In this document: piece after piece, positions 46,096 through 55,291 of the stretch
Position numbering within the stretch: position 1 is the stretch's first letter
Layout: each line of letters starts with the position of its first letter
Source of the DNA: Oceanobacillus halotolerans
GTDB lineage: Bacteria > Bacillota > Bacilli > Bacillales > Amphibacillaceae
Assembly: GCF_010993955.1 (NCBI RefSeq)
Contig: NZ_WIXL01000006.1
Span: 1 to 64,000 of the forward strand
DNA: 64,000 nucleotides
Direction: 5' to 3'
Position numbers and translations under genes: made by a program
Notes under the pieces: generated by a model
The model's database searches: none
Told to the model about the DNA's origin: nothing
Seen by the model: the letters and a program-made list of their open reading frames with translations, nothing else

Positions 46096-48293
46096 AATCA
46101 ATAAAGCAGAACCAAACTCCAATACTCTACACCTCTATTGTATATATTTGTGGTTTTTTCTTATTTTTAGAATGGCTGTATCCGATTGAAGAAGTAACCA
46201 ATACAAGTGATGTAAACGTGTTTCTTATTTATACACTTTTTTGTTTCTTTATATCCTTATTAAAGTTGAATTGGATCTTATCCTGTTTCCTAAAAGGGTT
46301 TGGAATGTTATTTATTCTAAACAGCTTATATTTTACGGAAGCATTTCTAAGCAAATGGTGGTTTGAACAGTTATTTGCTGAATTATCCATGAATATAGGT
46401 TCCCTTTTTTCCCAGCAACTATATAATTTGACGCCATTATTTCGTAGCTTTTTATTTTTATTACTAATATGGTTAATGAGCTATTTGTTATATTACTGGT
46501 TTGTTGTGATGAAGCGAATTTTCCTATTTGTCATTCTCACCTTTATTTATATAACAGTTCTAGATACCTTTACAACCTATGATGCTAGTATGGCTATTGT
46601 GCGGACATTTATTATTTCATTTATTGTGTTAGGATTAACAAACTTCATTAAAAATATCAATTTAGAAGAAATTCGGTTCCCGTGGGCTAAACGAAGAGCA
46701 ATATGGGTGATGCCACTAATTTCTATCGTCTTGTTAGCTTCCTTTATTGGGTACGTGGCACCAAAATTCGATCCACAATGGCCAGATCCAGTTCCATTTC
46801 TAAAAAGTGCTGCAGAAAATGCTGGTGGTTCTGGGTCTGGGTCAACAATTCGTAAGGTAGGTTATGGTGAAGACGACTCCCAATTAGGTGGTTCATTTGT
46901 CCAAGATGATACACCTGTATTTCAAGCTGCCGTAGAGGAAGAACATTATTGGCGAATTGAAACAAAGGATGTTTATACAGGGAAAGGTTGGGAAAACGCG
47001 AATCCATCCGATTATCAGTTACGTCAGAAAGAGGAACTTGAGGTTGTAACATTTGCAGAAGGTGTAGAAACTGAGGAATTGGAAGCAATTATTGGATTTG
47101 ATGGAAGTGCGGACCTTCAAAAATTAATCTACCCTTATGGTATGACAAAAGTAGAAACTAGTGAGACAGGTCAATTTTTGTTTGATCCATATTCTGAAGC
47201 AGTACAGACACAAAAAAATGGCGAAAAAGCTAGCCTTACAAATTATTCGATTACGTATCAGCATCCTTCGTTTGCCATTGACGAATTGCGGGAAAGTGGT
47301 GAAGAAGATAACCTAGATTTTAAAGAACATTACACTCAATTGCCAGAAGCGTTACCAGATCGAATTGGTGAATTGGCAGCAGAAGTAACCGAATCAGAAG
47401 ACAATCGATATGATAAGGCAAAAGCCATTGAACAGTATTTTGGCCGAAATGGATTTACGTATCAAATCAGTGATGTACCTGTCCCAGAAGAGGAGCAGGA
47501 TTATGTTGACCAATTTTTATTTGATAGTCAAGTGGGTTATTGTGATAATTTCTCAACTTCTATGGTTGTGATGCTTCGTTCGTTAGATATACCTGCTAGA
47601 TGGGTAAAAGGATTTACAAGTGGAGAAAAAATATCGGAAACGAACGTTGGCCTAGATGTCTATAAAGTAACAAATAACAATGCTCATTCATGGGTAGAAG
47701 TACATTTTCCTGGTATCGGTTGGGTACCTTTTGAACCAACACAAGGATTTTCAAACCTAACAGATTTTCATATGAATATTGATCCTGAGGATATCGGGAG
47801 TGAGGATTCAACAGAAACTGATACAGAATCAGCTTATGAAACACCAGAATTAGAAGAAAATCCTAACCTTCAAGAAGGGGAAGCTGTATCCGCTGATGCA
47901 ACATCAGAAACGAATGAAGGCTCTATCAATTGGTGGCTTATTATCGGAATTATCGCTTTTGTTCTAGGTCTTGGGTATGTTGTCTATAAAATTTGGTATC
48001 GTATCACGTCTTATTTTGTTTTGGTGAAACTAATGCGGAAAAAGGACGCGGAAACATTCCAACTGGCATACCACCACATGCTTAAAGTCTTAAAACACAC
48101 TGGACTAGGTAAAGAAGAAGATCAGACATTAAGAGAATATGCCGAACGTATTGATCGGCGTTACGAAACAACAGCAATGAACCAGTTAACCAATTATTAT
48201 GAACAAATACTTTATAGGAATGAAATAGATGATTCGAAAATAGAAGAATTGACACAAATATGGAAAGATTTAATTAAAAAGATATTGTCTTGA
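46092..48293 (+). CDS. yebA: Transglutaminase-like membrane protein (YebA-like)
   Basis: The 733-residue protein has about six N-terminal helices, an extracellular transglutaminase-like domain and a C-terminal helix (WWLIIGIIAFVLGLGYVVYK) followed by a DUF4129-type tail. The catalytic Cys is C484 (QVGYCDNFSTSM) and the His is H532 (NNAHSWVEVHF). The acidic residue falls in PFEPT, Glu where many relatives have Asp. It is the third gene of the MoxR-DUF58-TgpA-type module, thought to work on the outer face of the membrane. guaA follows after a riboswitch leader. Confidence 0.91.
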   Translation: MKSIKQNQTPILYTSIVYICGFFLFLEWLYPIEEVTNTSDVNVFLIYTLFCFFISLLKLNWILSCFLKGFGMLFILNSLYFTEAFLSKWWFEQLFAELSMNIGSLFSQQLYNLTPLFRSFLFLLLIWLMSYLLYYWFVVMKRIFLFVILTFIYITVLDTFTTYDASMAIVRTFIISFIVLGLTNFIKNINLEEIRFPWAKRRAIWVMPLISIVLLASFIGYVAPKFDPQWPDPVPFLKSAAENAGGSGSGSTIRKVGYGEDDSQLGGSFVQDDTPVFQAAVEEEHYWRIETKDVYTGKGWENANPSDYQLRQKEELEVVTFAEGVETEELEAIIGFDGSADLQKLIYPYGMTKVETSETGQFLFDPYSEAVQTQKNGEKASLTNYSITYQHPSFAIDELRESGEEDNLDFKEHYTQLPEALPDRIGELAAEVTESEDNRYDKAKAIEQYFGRNGFTYQISDVPVPEEEQDYVDQFLFDSQVGYCDNFSTSMVVMLRSLDIPARWVKGFTSGEKISETNVGLDVYKVTNNNAHSWVEVHFPGIGWVPFEPTQGFSNLTDFHMNIDPEDIGSEDSTETDTESAYETPELEENPNLQEGEAVSADATSETNEGSINWWLIIGIIAFVLGLGYVVYKIWYRITSYFVLVKLMRKKDAETFQLAYHHMLKVLKHTGLGKEEDQTLREYAERIDRRYETTAMNQLTNYYEQILYRNEIDDSKIEELTQIWKDLIKKILS

Positions 48294-48348
48294 CCATACA
48301 CTAATAGGTTAGTAGAATATAAAGATATTAATTAAATAACGATCAAGT

Positions 48349-48426
48349 CGCCCTTCGTATATCCTCGATAATATGGTTCGAAAGTTTCTACCAGAGTACC
48401 GTAAATGCTCTGACTATGAAGGCGGA
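48349..48426 (+). ncRNA. Guanine riboswitch upstream of guaA
   Basis: The purine aptamer core is complete: CGTATATCCTC (J1/2), ATATGG, AAAGTTTCTACC, CCGTAAATG-type loop (ACCGTAAATGC) and GACTATG. The base before TATG that pairs with the ligand is C, specifying guanine rather than adenine. P1 is closed by CGCCCTTC / GAAGGCG with a bulge. No PurR boxes are visible upstream, in contrast to pbuG and purE. Confidence 0.92.
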
Positions 48427-48446
48427 AGTTCTATGTGTGTATGATA

Positions 48447-48490
48447 AAACCTAGATTTCTGCCTTTTTACAGGAGAAGTCTAGGTTTTTC
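48447..48490 (+). terminator. Riboswitch terminator upstream of guaA
   Basis: AAACCTAGATTTCT and AGAAGTCTAGGTTT form a long stem followed by TTTCT. It is 20 bases after the aptamer and is the likely ligand-dependent terminator. Confidence 0.82.
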
Positions 48491-48509
48491 TATCGTCCTA
48501 GAAAAAATT

Positions 48510-48635
48510 GTGCGACAAACTGTATGATTCGCGCGACATTAAGTTAAACTCGTGCGACAACAGGTCTATCTCGTGCAACCAAGCACCAAACTCGTGCAAC
48601 AATATGCAGAATTCAGGCAACCCTAAGTAAAACGT
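48510..48635. repeat. Degenerate tandem repeat, 21-bp unit, six units
   Basis: Six consecutive units each start GTGCRAC or a variant: 48510 (GTGCGACAAACTGTATGATTC), 48531 (GCGCGACATT...), 48552, 48573, 48594 and 48615 (AGGCAACCC...). The period is exactly 21 bases, two helical turns. It lies between the guaA terminator and the guaA ribosome-binding site. The minus-strand ORF through it is just a 7-residue echo of the repeat. Confidence 0.75.
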
Positions 48636-48683
48636 TTTAACAACGGATCCGAAAAAGCCAATTAATTTTAAAGGAGCATCGAT

Positions 48684-50219
48684 ATGAATAATAACGAAAT
48701 GATTCTTGTCCTCGATTTTGGTAGTCAATACAATCAATTAATCACCAGACGGATTCGGGAATTTGGTGTCTATAGTGAATTGCATTCGCATAAGCTAACA
48801 GCAGAAGAAATTAAAGCGATGAATCCAAAAGGAATTATTTTATCAGGTGGCCCACATAGTGTTTATGATCAAAATAGTTTCCGTCCAGATATGGATATAT
48901 TTGAACTAAATATTCCTATCCTAGGAATTTGCTATGGGATGCAAGTTATGGCGGATCATTATGGTGGAACAGTAGAGAAAGCAAAAAATCGAGAATATGG
49001 AAAAGCGGTCATTGATATACAAAATGAACCAGTTTTATTTAATAATTCTCCAAGTAAACAAACTGTATGGATGAGCCATGGAGACAAGGTAATTCAAGAA
49101 CCAGCTTCATTTCAAGTAGATGCGACAAGTGCTTCCACACCAATTGCAGCGATGAGCAATCCAGAGAAACAACTCTATGGTGTGCAATTTCATCCAGAAG
49201 TCCGTCATACAGAATATGGGAATGATTTATTGAAGCAATTTGTCTTTGAGGTGTGTGGTAGTGAAGGTAACTGGACAATTGAAAATTTTATTGAAATGGA
49301 AGTCGAAAAAATTCAAGCTAAAGTTGGCGATCGTAAAGTATTATGTGCCTTAAGTGGAGGGGTAGACTCTTCCGTTGTAGCAGCACTTATCCATAAAGCA
49401 ATAGGCAATCAGTTAACGTGTATTTTTGTCGATCATGGGTTATTGCGCAAAAATGAAGCAGACGATGTCATGAACGTATTTGCGGACGACTTTAACATGA
49501 ACATCATCAAAGTAGATGCACAGGAACGGTTCTTATCAAAACTTAGAGGTGTAGATGATCCAGAAAAGAAACGGAAAATCATCGGAAATGAGTTCATTTA
49601 TGTATTTGACGATGAAGCAGCTAAATTAAAAGAAATTGATTTTCTAGCACAAGGTACCTTATATACGGACATTATTGAAAGTGGAACAGAGACAGCACAA
49701 ACGATTAAATCCCATCATAATGTTGGAGGACTTCCTGAAAATATGCAATTTGAATTAATTGAACCATTAAATACACTCTTTAAAGATGAAGTACGTGAAC
49801 TTGGAACACAACTTGGAATACCAGACTATATTGTGTGGCGCCAGCCTTTTCCTGGACCAGGTTTAGCAATACGTATTTTAGGAGAAGTAACAGAAGAAAA
49901 GTTAAAGATTGTACGTGAATCAGATGCGATCTTGCGAGAAGAAATTGCGAAAGCAGGACTTGATCGTGATATTTGGCAATATTTCACGGTACTTCCAAAT
50001 ATCCAAAGTGTTGGCGTTATGGGTGATGCAAGGACATATGATTATACGATTGGAATACGTGCGGTTACATCAATCGATGGAATGACTTCAGACTGGGCGC
50101 GAATTCCGTGGGATGTGTTAGAGAAGATCTCTACAAGAATCGTGAATGATGTCGAGCATATCAATCGTGTAGTATATGATATTACAAGTAAGCCACCTGC
50201 AACCATTGAATGGGAATAA
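48684..50219 (+). CDS. guaA: GMP synthase (glutamine-hydrolysing) GuaA
   Basis: GuaA converts XMP to GMP with ATP and glutamine. The 511-residue protein has an N-terminal class I amidotransferase domain (nucleophile in GICYGMQ, His/Glu in GVQFHPEV), the ATP pyrophosphatase domain with the PP-loop LSGGVDSSV and the C-terminal dimerisation domain ending [14 protein letters not shown] lies 8 bases upstream of the ATG. The guanine riboswitch upstream would shut it off when guanine is plentiful. Confidence 0.97.
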   Translation: MNNNEMILVLDFGSQYNQLITRRIREFGVYSELHSHKLTAEEIKAMNPKGIILSGGPHSVYDQNSFRPDMDIFELNIPILGICYGMQVMADHYGGTVEKAKNREYGKAVIDIQNEPVLFNNSPSKQTVWMSHGDKVIQEPASFQVDATSASTPIAAMSNPEKQLYGVQFHPEVRHTEYGNDLLKQFVFEVCGSEGNWTIENFIEMEVEKIQAKVGDRKVLCALSGGVDSSVVAALIHKAIGNQLTCIFVDHGLLRKNEADDVMNVFADDFNMNIIKVDAQERFLSKLRGVDDPEKKRKIIGNEFIYVFDDEAAKLKEIDFLAQGTLYTDIIESGTETAQTIKSHHNVGGLPENMQFELIEPLNTLFKDEVRELGTQLGIPDYIVWRQPFPGPGLAIRILGEVTEEKLKIVRESDAILREEIAKAGLDRDIWQYFTVLPNIQSVGVMGDARTYDYTIGIRAVTSIDGMTSDWARIPWDVLEKISTRIVNDVEHINRVVYDITSKPPATIEWE

Positions 50220-50262
50220 TATACGAACGATATTATAATTTATATGTTTAATGTTCGTTTTT
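50219..50262 (+). promoter_or_regulatory. PurR box pair upstream of pbuG
   Basis: ATATACGAACGAT (50219-50231) matches the PurBox consensus AWWWCCGAACWWT at 11 of 13 positions. AATGTTCGTTTTT (50250-50262) matches the inverted consensus at 12 of 13. The boxes face each other 18 bases apart, the arrangement bound by PurR in B. subtilis, and lie directly before the promoter. Confidence 0.75.
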
Positions 50263-50266
50263 TGTC

Positions 50267-50295
50267 TTGACCTGTTAGGGAAATAGTAGTAAGAT
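50267..50295 (+). promoter_or_regulatory. Promoter of the pbuG leader
   Basis: TTGACC (50267-50272), a 17-base spacer and TAAGAT (50290-50295) lie between the PurR boxes and the riboswitch. Confidence 0.75.
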
Positions 50296-50327
50296 AAGGA
50301 TAGAAATTAGTTAAAAATGAATATACA

Positions 50328-50396
50328 CTGCGTATAATTTAGGGGATATGGCCCAAGAGTTTCTACCGGACTACCGTAAATAGTCTGACTACGCAG
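50328..50396 (+). ncRNA. Guanine riboswitch upstream of pbuG
   Basis: P1 pairs CTGCGTA with TACGCAG. The core has GCGTATAATTTAGGGGATAT, then AGTTTCTACCGGACTACCGT, then GACTACG, with C at the ligand-pairing position (guanine type). The cognate gene, pbuG, begins 800 bases downstream, beyond two terminators and a family A element. Confidence 0.94.
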
Positions 50397-50401
50397 ATTG
50401 A

Positions 50402-50478
50402 GTAATGAAGAAAAAGATACGTCACCATTCATTTGTGTGGTGCAGGCTTCTTCTTTCCTCATTGCTTTTTCTGGGTAT
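50402..50478 (+). terminator. Probable riboswitch terminator
   Basis: AGTAATGAAGAAAAAG and CTTCTTTCCTCATTGC can form an extended imperfect stem (with an inner GTCACC/GGTG hairpin) followed by T5 near 50466-50470. The pairing is less regular than for the terminator at 50484. Confidence 0.5.
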
Positions 50479-50483
50479 GTATA

Positions 50484-50524
50484 GACACTCTTGGTTCACA
50501 CCAAGAGTGTCTTTTTATTTTTAC
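50484..50524 (+). terminator. Intrinsic terminator between pbuG riboswitch and repeat
   Basis: GACACTCTTGG (50484) pairs perfectly with CCAAGAGTGTC (to 50511) and is followed by TTTTTATTTTT. The family A repeat starts 5 bases later. Confidence 0.9.
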
Positions 50525-50528
50525 GTTT

Positions 50529-51165
50529 TGCTGTTTTCTAAAGTCTGTTGCTTTTAGGATGAATTTTAATTAATAGTTGATGTAAATTGCGACGTAACTT
50601 ACCGTTCCGGCAGAATACTTCGCTTTCACCAGGGGCATAAGTGCGACATCTGTTTAAACTATTCGTTTTCACAGTGTCTTCTTTACCATGGACACGGCCT
50701 CAGCCTCCCGTGACGCACAGAACTTCTTTTAGGGGTCTTCGGACACGTGCTGTTCCCATAGGAGTCTCCGTATTCTGCCTTCACTGTAGAGATTTTCTAA
50801 TCAAAATGTCATTTATAAGTTACGGAAATAGCAAAATCCCAGAATAGGAGTTGGCTCCCTTCCGCTCTAATCACTAATAATAAGGCCTATATATTGCAAT
50901 AGTTGATTTCTAGCGGAGGAAAAACATGGAGACTCCTGCGTCGTCGGCTAACACCGGTCACGTCCTGTGACTAACGCCGACACTAGAACGTCCTGTTCGT
51001 CGAAACGAGCCTAAGAGACCCCGCAGTGTGGGTTTTCACGAGGAGGCTCGTGGGGAGTCCGCGGAAAGCGAAATGTTTTTCTGTAGCGGTAATTTTAGCT
51101 TAATGTTATTGCGCATTATATAGAAACTACGATTTAAGAAAACACCAAAGAGTACGAAAAGAGCC
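50529..51165 (+). repeat. Interspersed repeat, family A, copy 4
   Basis: The left end GCTGTTTTCTAAAGTCTGTT (from 50530) and the right end CAAAGAGTACGAAAAGAGCC (to 51165) match other copies. It contains the CACCAGGGGCATAAGTGCGA module and a 3' half with GAGACTCCTGCG, AACGTCCTG repeats and GGAGGCTCGTGGGGAGTCCG. No family B is nested in it. It separates the pbuG leader from the gene. Confidence 0.78.
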
Positions 51166-51196
51166 AAATTTAATAAAACCTAGAGGAGGAGAAGCC

Positions 51197-52501
51197 ATGA
51201 AGAAGTATTTTCAATTCGAAGAGCTTGGCACAAACTACAAAACAGAATTTACAGCAGGATTAACAACGTTTCTTGCAATGGCTTATATTTTATTCGTTAA
51301 TCCATCGTTGTTAAGTGAGACAGGAATGGATGAGGGAGCAGTATTTGCTGCTACTGCAATTGCTGCTGCAGTAGGTTCTCTATTTATGGGGATTATTGCA
51401 AGGTACCCGATTGTCCTTGCACCAGGTATGGGGTTAAATGCATTCTTTGCTTTTACGGTTGTTATTGGTGGAGGAATACCATGGGAAACAGCCTTAGCTG
51501 GTGTTTTGGCATCGGGTCTCATTTTTGTTGTATTAACGTTAACCGGCATTCGTGAAAAAGTAATTAATGCGATTCCAGCAAACTTAAAATTGGCAGTAGG
51601 TGCTGGTATTGGTTTATTTATTGCTTTTATTGGACTACAAAGTGCAGGAATTGTGGTAGGGGATCCAGATACATTGCTAGCACTTGGAGATATTACATCT
51701 CCATCTGTATTATTAGCTATATTTGGACTTGTCGTTTCGGTTATTTTAATAACCATTGGGATTCGAGCCGGTATTTTTTATGGGATGATCATTACAGTAA
51801 TAGCCGGTATTTTATTTGGATTAATTAGTGCACCAACTGGAATTAGCGGGATTGTAAGTGGTGTTCCAAGTGTTGCTCCAACATTTGGTCAGGCATTTCT
51901 TCATTTTGGAGATATCTTCACATTAGAAATGCTTGTCGTTATCCTAACCTTCTTGTTTGTTGATTTCTTTGATACAGCTGGAACATTAGTTGCTGTAGCG
52001 TCGCAAGCTGGGTTAGTCAAAAATAATAAGTTGCCACGAGCTGGTCGTGCATTATTTGCTGATTCTGCTGCGACTGTGGTCGGTGCAACAGTTGGTACAT
52101 CCACAACAACATCATATGTAGAATCCACTGCAGGTGTAGGTGTAGGAGGAAGAACTGGTTTTACCGCAGTTGTTTCTGCTGGGTTTTTCTTATTAGCTTT
52201 ATTCTTCTCTCCGTTATTGAGTGTTGTCACATCAGAAGTTACAGCACCAGCATTAATTATCGTTGGTGTCATGATGTCAACCGCACTAAAAAATATCGAA
52301 TGGGATCAATTTGAGATTGCAGTACCAGCATTTTTAACAATAGCTACAATGCCATTAACCTATAGTATTGCAACTGGTATTGCAATTGGGTTTATTTTCT
52401 ATCCAATTACGATGTTGTTAAAAGGTCGTGCAAAAGAAATACATCCAATCATGTATGCATTGTTTATCATCTTTGTATTGTATTTTATGTTCTTGAGTTA
52501 A
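51197..52501 (+). CDS. pbuG: Hypoxanthine/guanine permease PbuG (NCS2, AzgA-like)
   Basis: PbuG imports guanine and hypoxanthine. The 434-residue protein has 12-14 membrane segments and the AzgA-group motifs TEFTAGLTTFLAMAYILFVN near the N terminus, LAPGMGLNAFFAFTVVIGGG and VDFFDTAGTLVAVASQAG. GAGGAGGAG precedes the ATG. Position after guaA matches B. subtilis pbuG (yebB). A PurR/riboswitch leader is present but displaced by a repeat element. Confidence 0.94.
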   Translation: MKKYFQFEELGTNYKTEFTAGLTTFLAMAYILFVNPSLLSETGMDEGAVFAATAIAAAVGSLFMGIIARYPIVLAPGMGLNAFFAFTVVIGGGIPWETALAGVLASGLIFVVLTLTGIREKVINAIPANLKLAVGAGIGLFIAFIGLQSAGIVVGDPDTLLALGDITSPSVLLAIFGLVVSVILITIGIRAGIFYGMIITVIAGILFGLISAPTGISGIVSGVPSVAPTFGQAFLHFGDIFTLEMLVVILTFLFVDFFDTAGTLVAVASQAGLVKNNKLPRAGRALFADSAATVVGATVGTSTTTSYVESTAGVGVGGRTGFTAVVSAGFFLLALFFSPLLSVVTSEVTAPALIIVGVMMSTALKNIEWDQFEIAVPAFLTIATMPLTYSIATGIAIGFIFYPITMLLKGRAKEIHPIMYALFIIFVLYFMFLS

Positions 52502-52521
52502 TAGATAAAAGGAATAAGAAA

Positions 52522-52560
52522 AAGTCTGATAGCATCGATCATGTTGTATCAGCCTTTTTC
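52522..52560. terminator. Terminator between pbuG and the convergent DUF3231 gene
   Basis: AAAAAGTCTGATA (from 52521) pairs imperfectly with TATCAGCCTTTTT. The A and T tracts on opposite sides suggest it works in both directions. It overlaps the DUF3231 stop codon at 52549. Confidence 0.7.
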
Positions 52561-53562
52561 TTTTGCCAGTTTTTTACGATTTTTTACACCAGGTGGCTGT
52601 TCAAGCCATTTGTGCTTGATCATCAAATCGGCACCACTTTTGGCAAGCTTAGCTACTTCAAGTGACAGTCTTTCATAATTAACTGCCAAATCACTCCGTT
52701 GACTAGCAGCGGCTGCAGTAGCATAGTTACCGATTCCTGCAGTAATAATTAATGACATATGAAACATCATTATTTTATCCGAAAAAGTTTTGGTGGTTGA
52801 ATCACTTATACTGACATCAGGGACCTGTGGTGCTTCAATATCTTCTTTCAGTAGGGTATCTATAAATAATTTAATATGTTTTTGCGAGATATCTTTTGCT
52901 CTGAGCATATAATCTTGTACCTCTTTCGATGGTGAGGTTTGAGCAAAGCCTAGACACAATTTCATCCCAATGGTGTTTGTCATGGTATTTAAATACAGAT
53001 GGGAAATTTCGACAGAATTCAATGGCCGATTATCGCTAAAGGGATTTAAGCCACTAAAATATTTTTTACTGTCTACATAATCTGTTTCCTTTGGTACTTC
53101 TATATAAGGATGTCTGGCACTTACTCCTTTTGATAGTGCGATTTCTATTGATTGATTGTAAAGCCCAGTTGTTTCTGTTAAACATTGTGTAAAATAGTTT
53201 CGTATATCTTCCCTAGCACTCATACTAACAAATCCACTATATGATAGCATCCCTACTTTTGCCATATGATTAACATAGGATAAACAAAACGTATCTGTGA
53301 ATAACCACGGAGCGTTCATATTAACATCTTCTTCTGTGAATCCATTTGGAACGGCATATTGCTCTTTTTCAAAAAGGTCATGTAACTGTTCTAAATGCTT
53401 GGATGAAATAGTATGTGCTTTTTGGACAGTTGGTTTTATGTCGGGATCTTGAATATCTTTTAACATAAAACCTGTAATACATTTAGACATACTATCATTC
53501 ATATATGCCGTCCAAAGAGAACCAATTTCAGCAGATGTTAGATGAACTTTTTTTGTATTCAT
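52549..53562 (-). CDS. DUF3231 family protein (paralogue)
   Basis: The 337-residue protein is a diverged paralogue of the one at 27679-28701: shared segments include HLTSAEIGSLWTAYMNDSMS, FTEEDVNMNAPWLFTDTFCL and ALSKGVSARHPYIEVP. Two similar four-helix halves are visible. The start is ambiguous between two adjacent ATGs (53565 and 53562); the second has better spacing from AGGAGG. It is monocistronic and convergent with pbuG. Function is unknown; a spore link is suggested by the family's distribution. Confidence 0.83.
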   Translation of the reverse strand: MNTKKVHLTSAEIGSLWTAYMNDSMSKCITGFMLKDIQDPDIKPTVQKAHTISSKHLEQLHDLFEKEQYAVPNGFTEEDVNMNAPWLFTDTFCLSYVNHMAKVGMLSYSGFVSMSAREDIRNYFTQCLTETTGLYNQSIEIALSKGVSARHPYIEVPKETDYVDSKKYFSGLNPFSDNRPLNSVEISHLYLNTMTNTIGMKLCLGFAQTSPSKEVQDYMLRAKDISQKHIKLFIDTLLKEDIEAPQVPDVSISDSTTKTFSDKIMMFHMSLIITAGIGNYATAAAASQRSDLAVNYERLSLEVAKLAKSGADLMIKHKWLEQPPGVKNRKKLAKEKG

Positions 53563-53651
53563 CATGAGCCTCCTAATAACATAAAGGATATAGATAGTTT
53601 TTACAAAAAATCATATTTTATGTGTGGTTTTTATACTTGTCATGTCAATAA

Positions 53652-53685
53652 AAATAGCATCCAATCTACTAATTGGATGCTATTT
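53652..53685 (-). terminator. Terminator after the MFS_1-like gene
   Basis: AAATAGCATCCAAT and ATTGGATGCTATTT pair perfectly around a 6-base loop; on the minus strand a TTTTTATT tract follows. It serves the transporter gene at 53761-54924. Confidence 0.82.
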
Positions 53686-53760
53686 CGCTCGTTATTATTC
53701 AGATTTTCTCCTCCAAAAAGAGGATTACTTAGTCCTGGTGTTAGAAGTTCTTTCTCTAGC

Positions 53761-54924
53761 TTAGTTATTACCCGTCTTTTTTCGATAGGGGACCACATGG
53801 TAAATCGTTAAACAAATTGTCCCAGCTAATGTAATGCCACCTAATATGGTATATAGGGTATTTCCTCCTAATGAATCAATGATGGCACCACCCATTAACG
53901 AACCAATGATTCCGGATAATCCAAAAAAGATGGAATAAAAAACAAGATGTCCGGTAGACTGTAATAATCTTGGAACTAGACGTGTAATATACTCAAAAGC
54001 TGCTAAATAAAATACACCAAAGGTCAACCCGTGTAACACTTGAAGTGGAATGATGTAGGTTGGATTTTCAAGTAAGGCGTAAATAAACCACCGAATGGTG
54101 TATAAAGCTCCTGCAATAATAACAAACACAAGTGGATGAAATTTTTGAAACCACCGATGTGCAAAAGCAAATACAAGTGCTTCACTTGCAACACCAACAA
54201 ACCATGCCAATCCAATTAACCCCTCCGTCCCACCTAGCTGTTCAATATATAAGCCAATAAAACTATCATTGGTACGATGGGAAATAGTTAAGAACATCAT
54301 AAAAAGTAAAAACAAGAGAAAGGGTTTATTGCTCAATAATTCTTTTACATCCTTTATTTGAATGGGATCAGGATCAACTGTTACATCAGTTAAGCGAAAT
54401 ACAACGAAAAGAGCCATGAACCCGAAAAATAAATAAGGCCATAGGATATATTCGATTCCGACGATATCAAGCAGTGCTCCAACTATTAGGGAAGAGGTTG
54501 CAAACCCGATAGAACCCCACGTCCGGATGGAGCCAAATGAAACCCCTAATTCATCTGCGCGTCGTTGTGCCAAACTATCCCCAAGTCCCCCAATAGGAGA
54601 TGTGAAAAAGTAAAAGACGGCAGCCATGACTAAGATAGCAATCAAGGTGTTCATTTGGAAAAAGAAAACACTACCAATGATTAACCCAATAATACAAATT
54701 AATAGCATTCGCTTAACAGATTTAAATTTATCGCTCATATATCCCCAAAAAGGTTCAGCAAATAGAGCAGCAAATGGCCCGATCGCGAGAACCCAGCCAA
54801 TTTCGGTTCCACTTAATCCTTTGTCCCTTAAATACAAAGGCAAAAAGCTAATAATTATCGTATTTGCTGCATGGAAACTAAATAACAGCATTCGTAATGG
54901 AATTAATGATTCGTGTTTAGCCAA
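53761..54924 (-). CDS. MFS transporter (YwbF/MFS_1-like)
   Basis: The 387-residue permease has 12 predicted helices. The N terminus PLRMLLFSFHAANTIIISFL followed by PLYLRDKGLSGTEIGWVLAI and LFAEPFWGYMSDKF belongs to the MFS_1-like (nucleoside/phenylpropionate) group, which includes B. subtilis YwbF. It starts with TTG; TAGGAG lies nine bases upstream. The substrate is unknown. A tandem repeat array lies behind its promoter. Confidence 0.85.
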   Translation of the reverse strand: MAKHESLIPLRMLLFSFHAANTIIISFLPLYLRDKGLSGTEIGWVLAIGPFAALFAEPFWGYMSDKFKSVKRMLLICIIGLIIGSVFFFQMNTLIAILVMAAVFYFFTSPIGGLGDSLAQRRADELGVSFGSIRTWGSIGFATSSLIVGALLDIVGIEYILWPYLFFGFMALFVVFRLTDVTVDPDPIQIKDVKELLSNKPFLLFLLFMMFLTISHRTNDSFIGLYIEQLGGTEGLIGLAWFVGVASEALVFAFAHRWFQKFHPLVFVIIAGALYTIRWFIYALLENPTYIIPLQVLHGLTFGVFYLAAFEYITRLVPRLLQSTGHLVFYSIFFGLSGIIGSLMGGAIIDSLGGNTLYTILGGITLAGTICLTIYHVVPYRKKTGNN

Positions 54925-55291
54925 ACTATTTCGCTCCTACTCCTTTGGGTGATGGTTATACTTTTATGATAAAATGCATCGGAAAAGTAGTCTCAATGCC
55001 GAAATACACTTCAACAAGCATAAACTGATAACAGAGAAGCGGTATCAGTGCCGAAACATGCTTCAACAAGCCTAAAAAAGTAACAGAGAAGCAGTCTCAA
55101 TGCCGAAACCCACTTCAACAAGTATAAAAAAGTAACAGAGAAGTGGTCTCAAGCAAAAATCACTCAAATATCTCAAGCAAGTAACTTAAAAAATCCTATC
55201 AATTCAGAGATATCCTTCAAATTTAATCTTGTGACAAGACAACCCTTGAATAGTGATCCAAAATCACTCCTTTACTAGAGGCAAGGACTAT
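54925..55291. other. Intergenic region with tandem repeats
   Basis: The 52-bp tandem array at 54989-55155 fills nearly half of this gap between two minus-strand genes. The remainder (55156-55291) is AT-rich; I see no distinct terminator for the convergent or upstream gene and no further ORF. Confidence 0.4.
54989..55155. repeat. Tandem repeat, 52-bp unit, three copies plus a partial
   Basis: Units start at 54989, 55041 and 55093 with a period of exactly 52 bases, and a partial fourth begins at 55145. Each has the core CTCAATGCCGAAA (or TATCAGTGCCGAAA), then CTTCAACAAG and TAACAGAGAAG. The copies differ at about ten positions, so the array is not new. There are no unique spacers of the CRISPR type. 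Confidence 0.85.

Noticed and set aside
48498-48737. Minus-strand 79-codon ORF upstream of guaA
   Set aside because: It is the translation of the 21-bp tandem array, giving a 7-residue periodicity, and overlaps the guaA start.
50641-50847. 68-codon ORF within family A copy 4
   Set aside because: It lies entirely in repeat sequence, and its equivalent in other copies is interrupted.
54989-55155. Regular repeats resembling a CRISPR array
   Set aside because: The 52-bp units are contiguous and wholly repeated with no unique spacers, and no cas genes are near.
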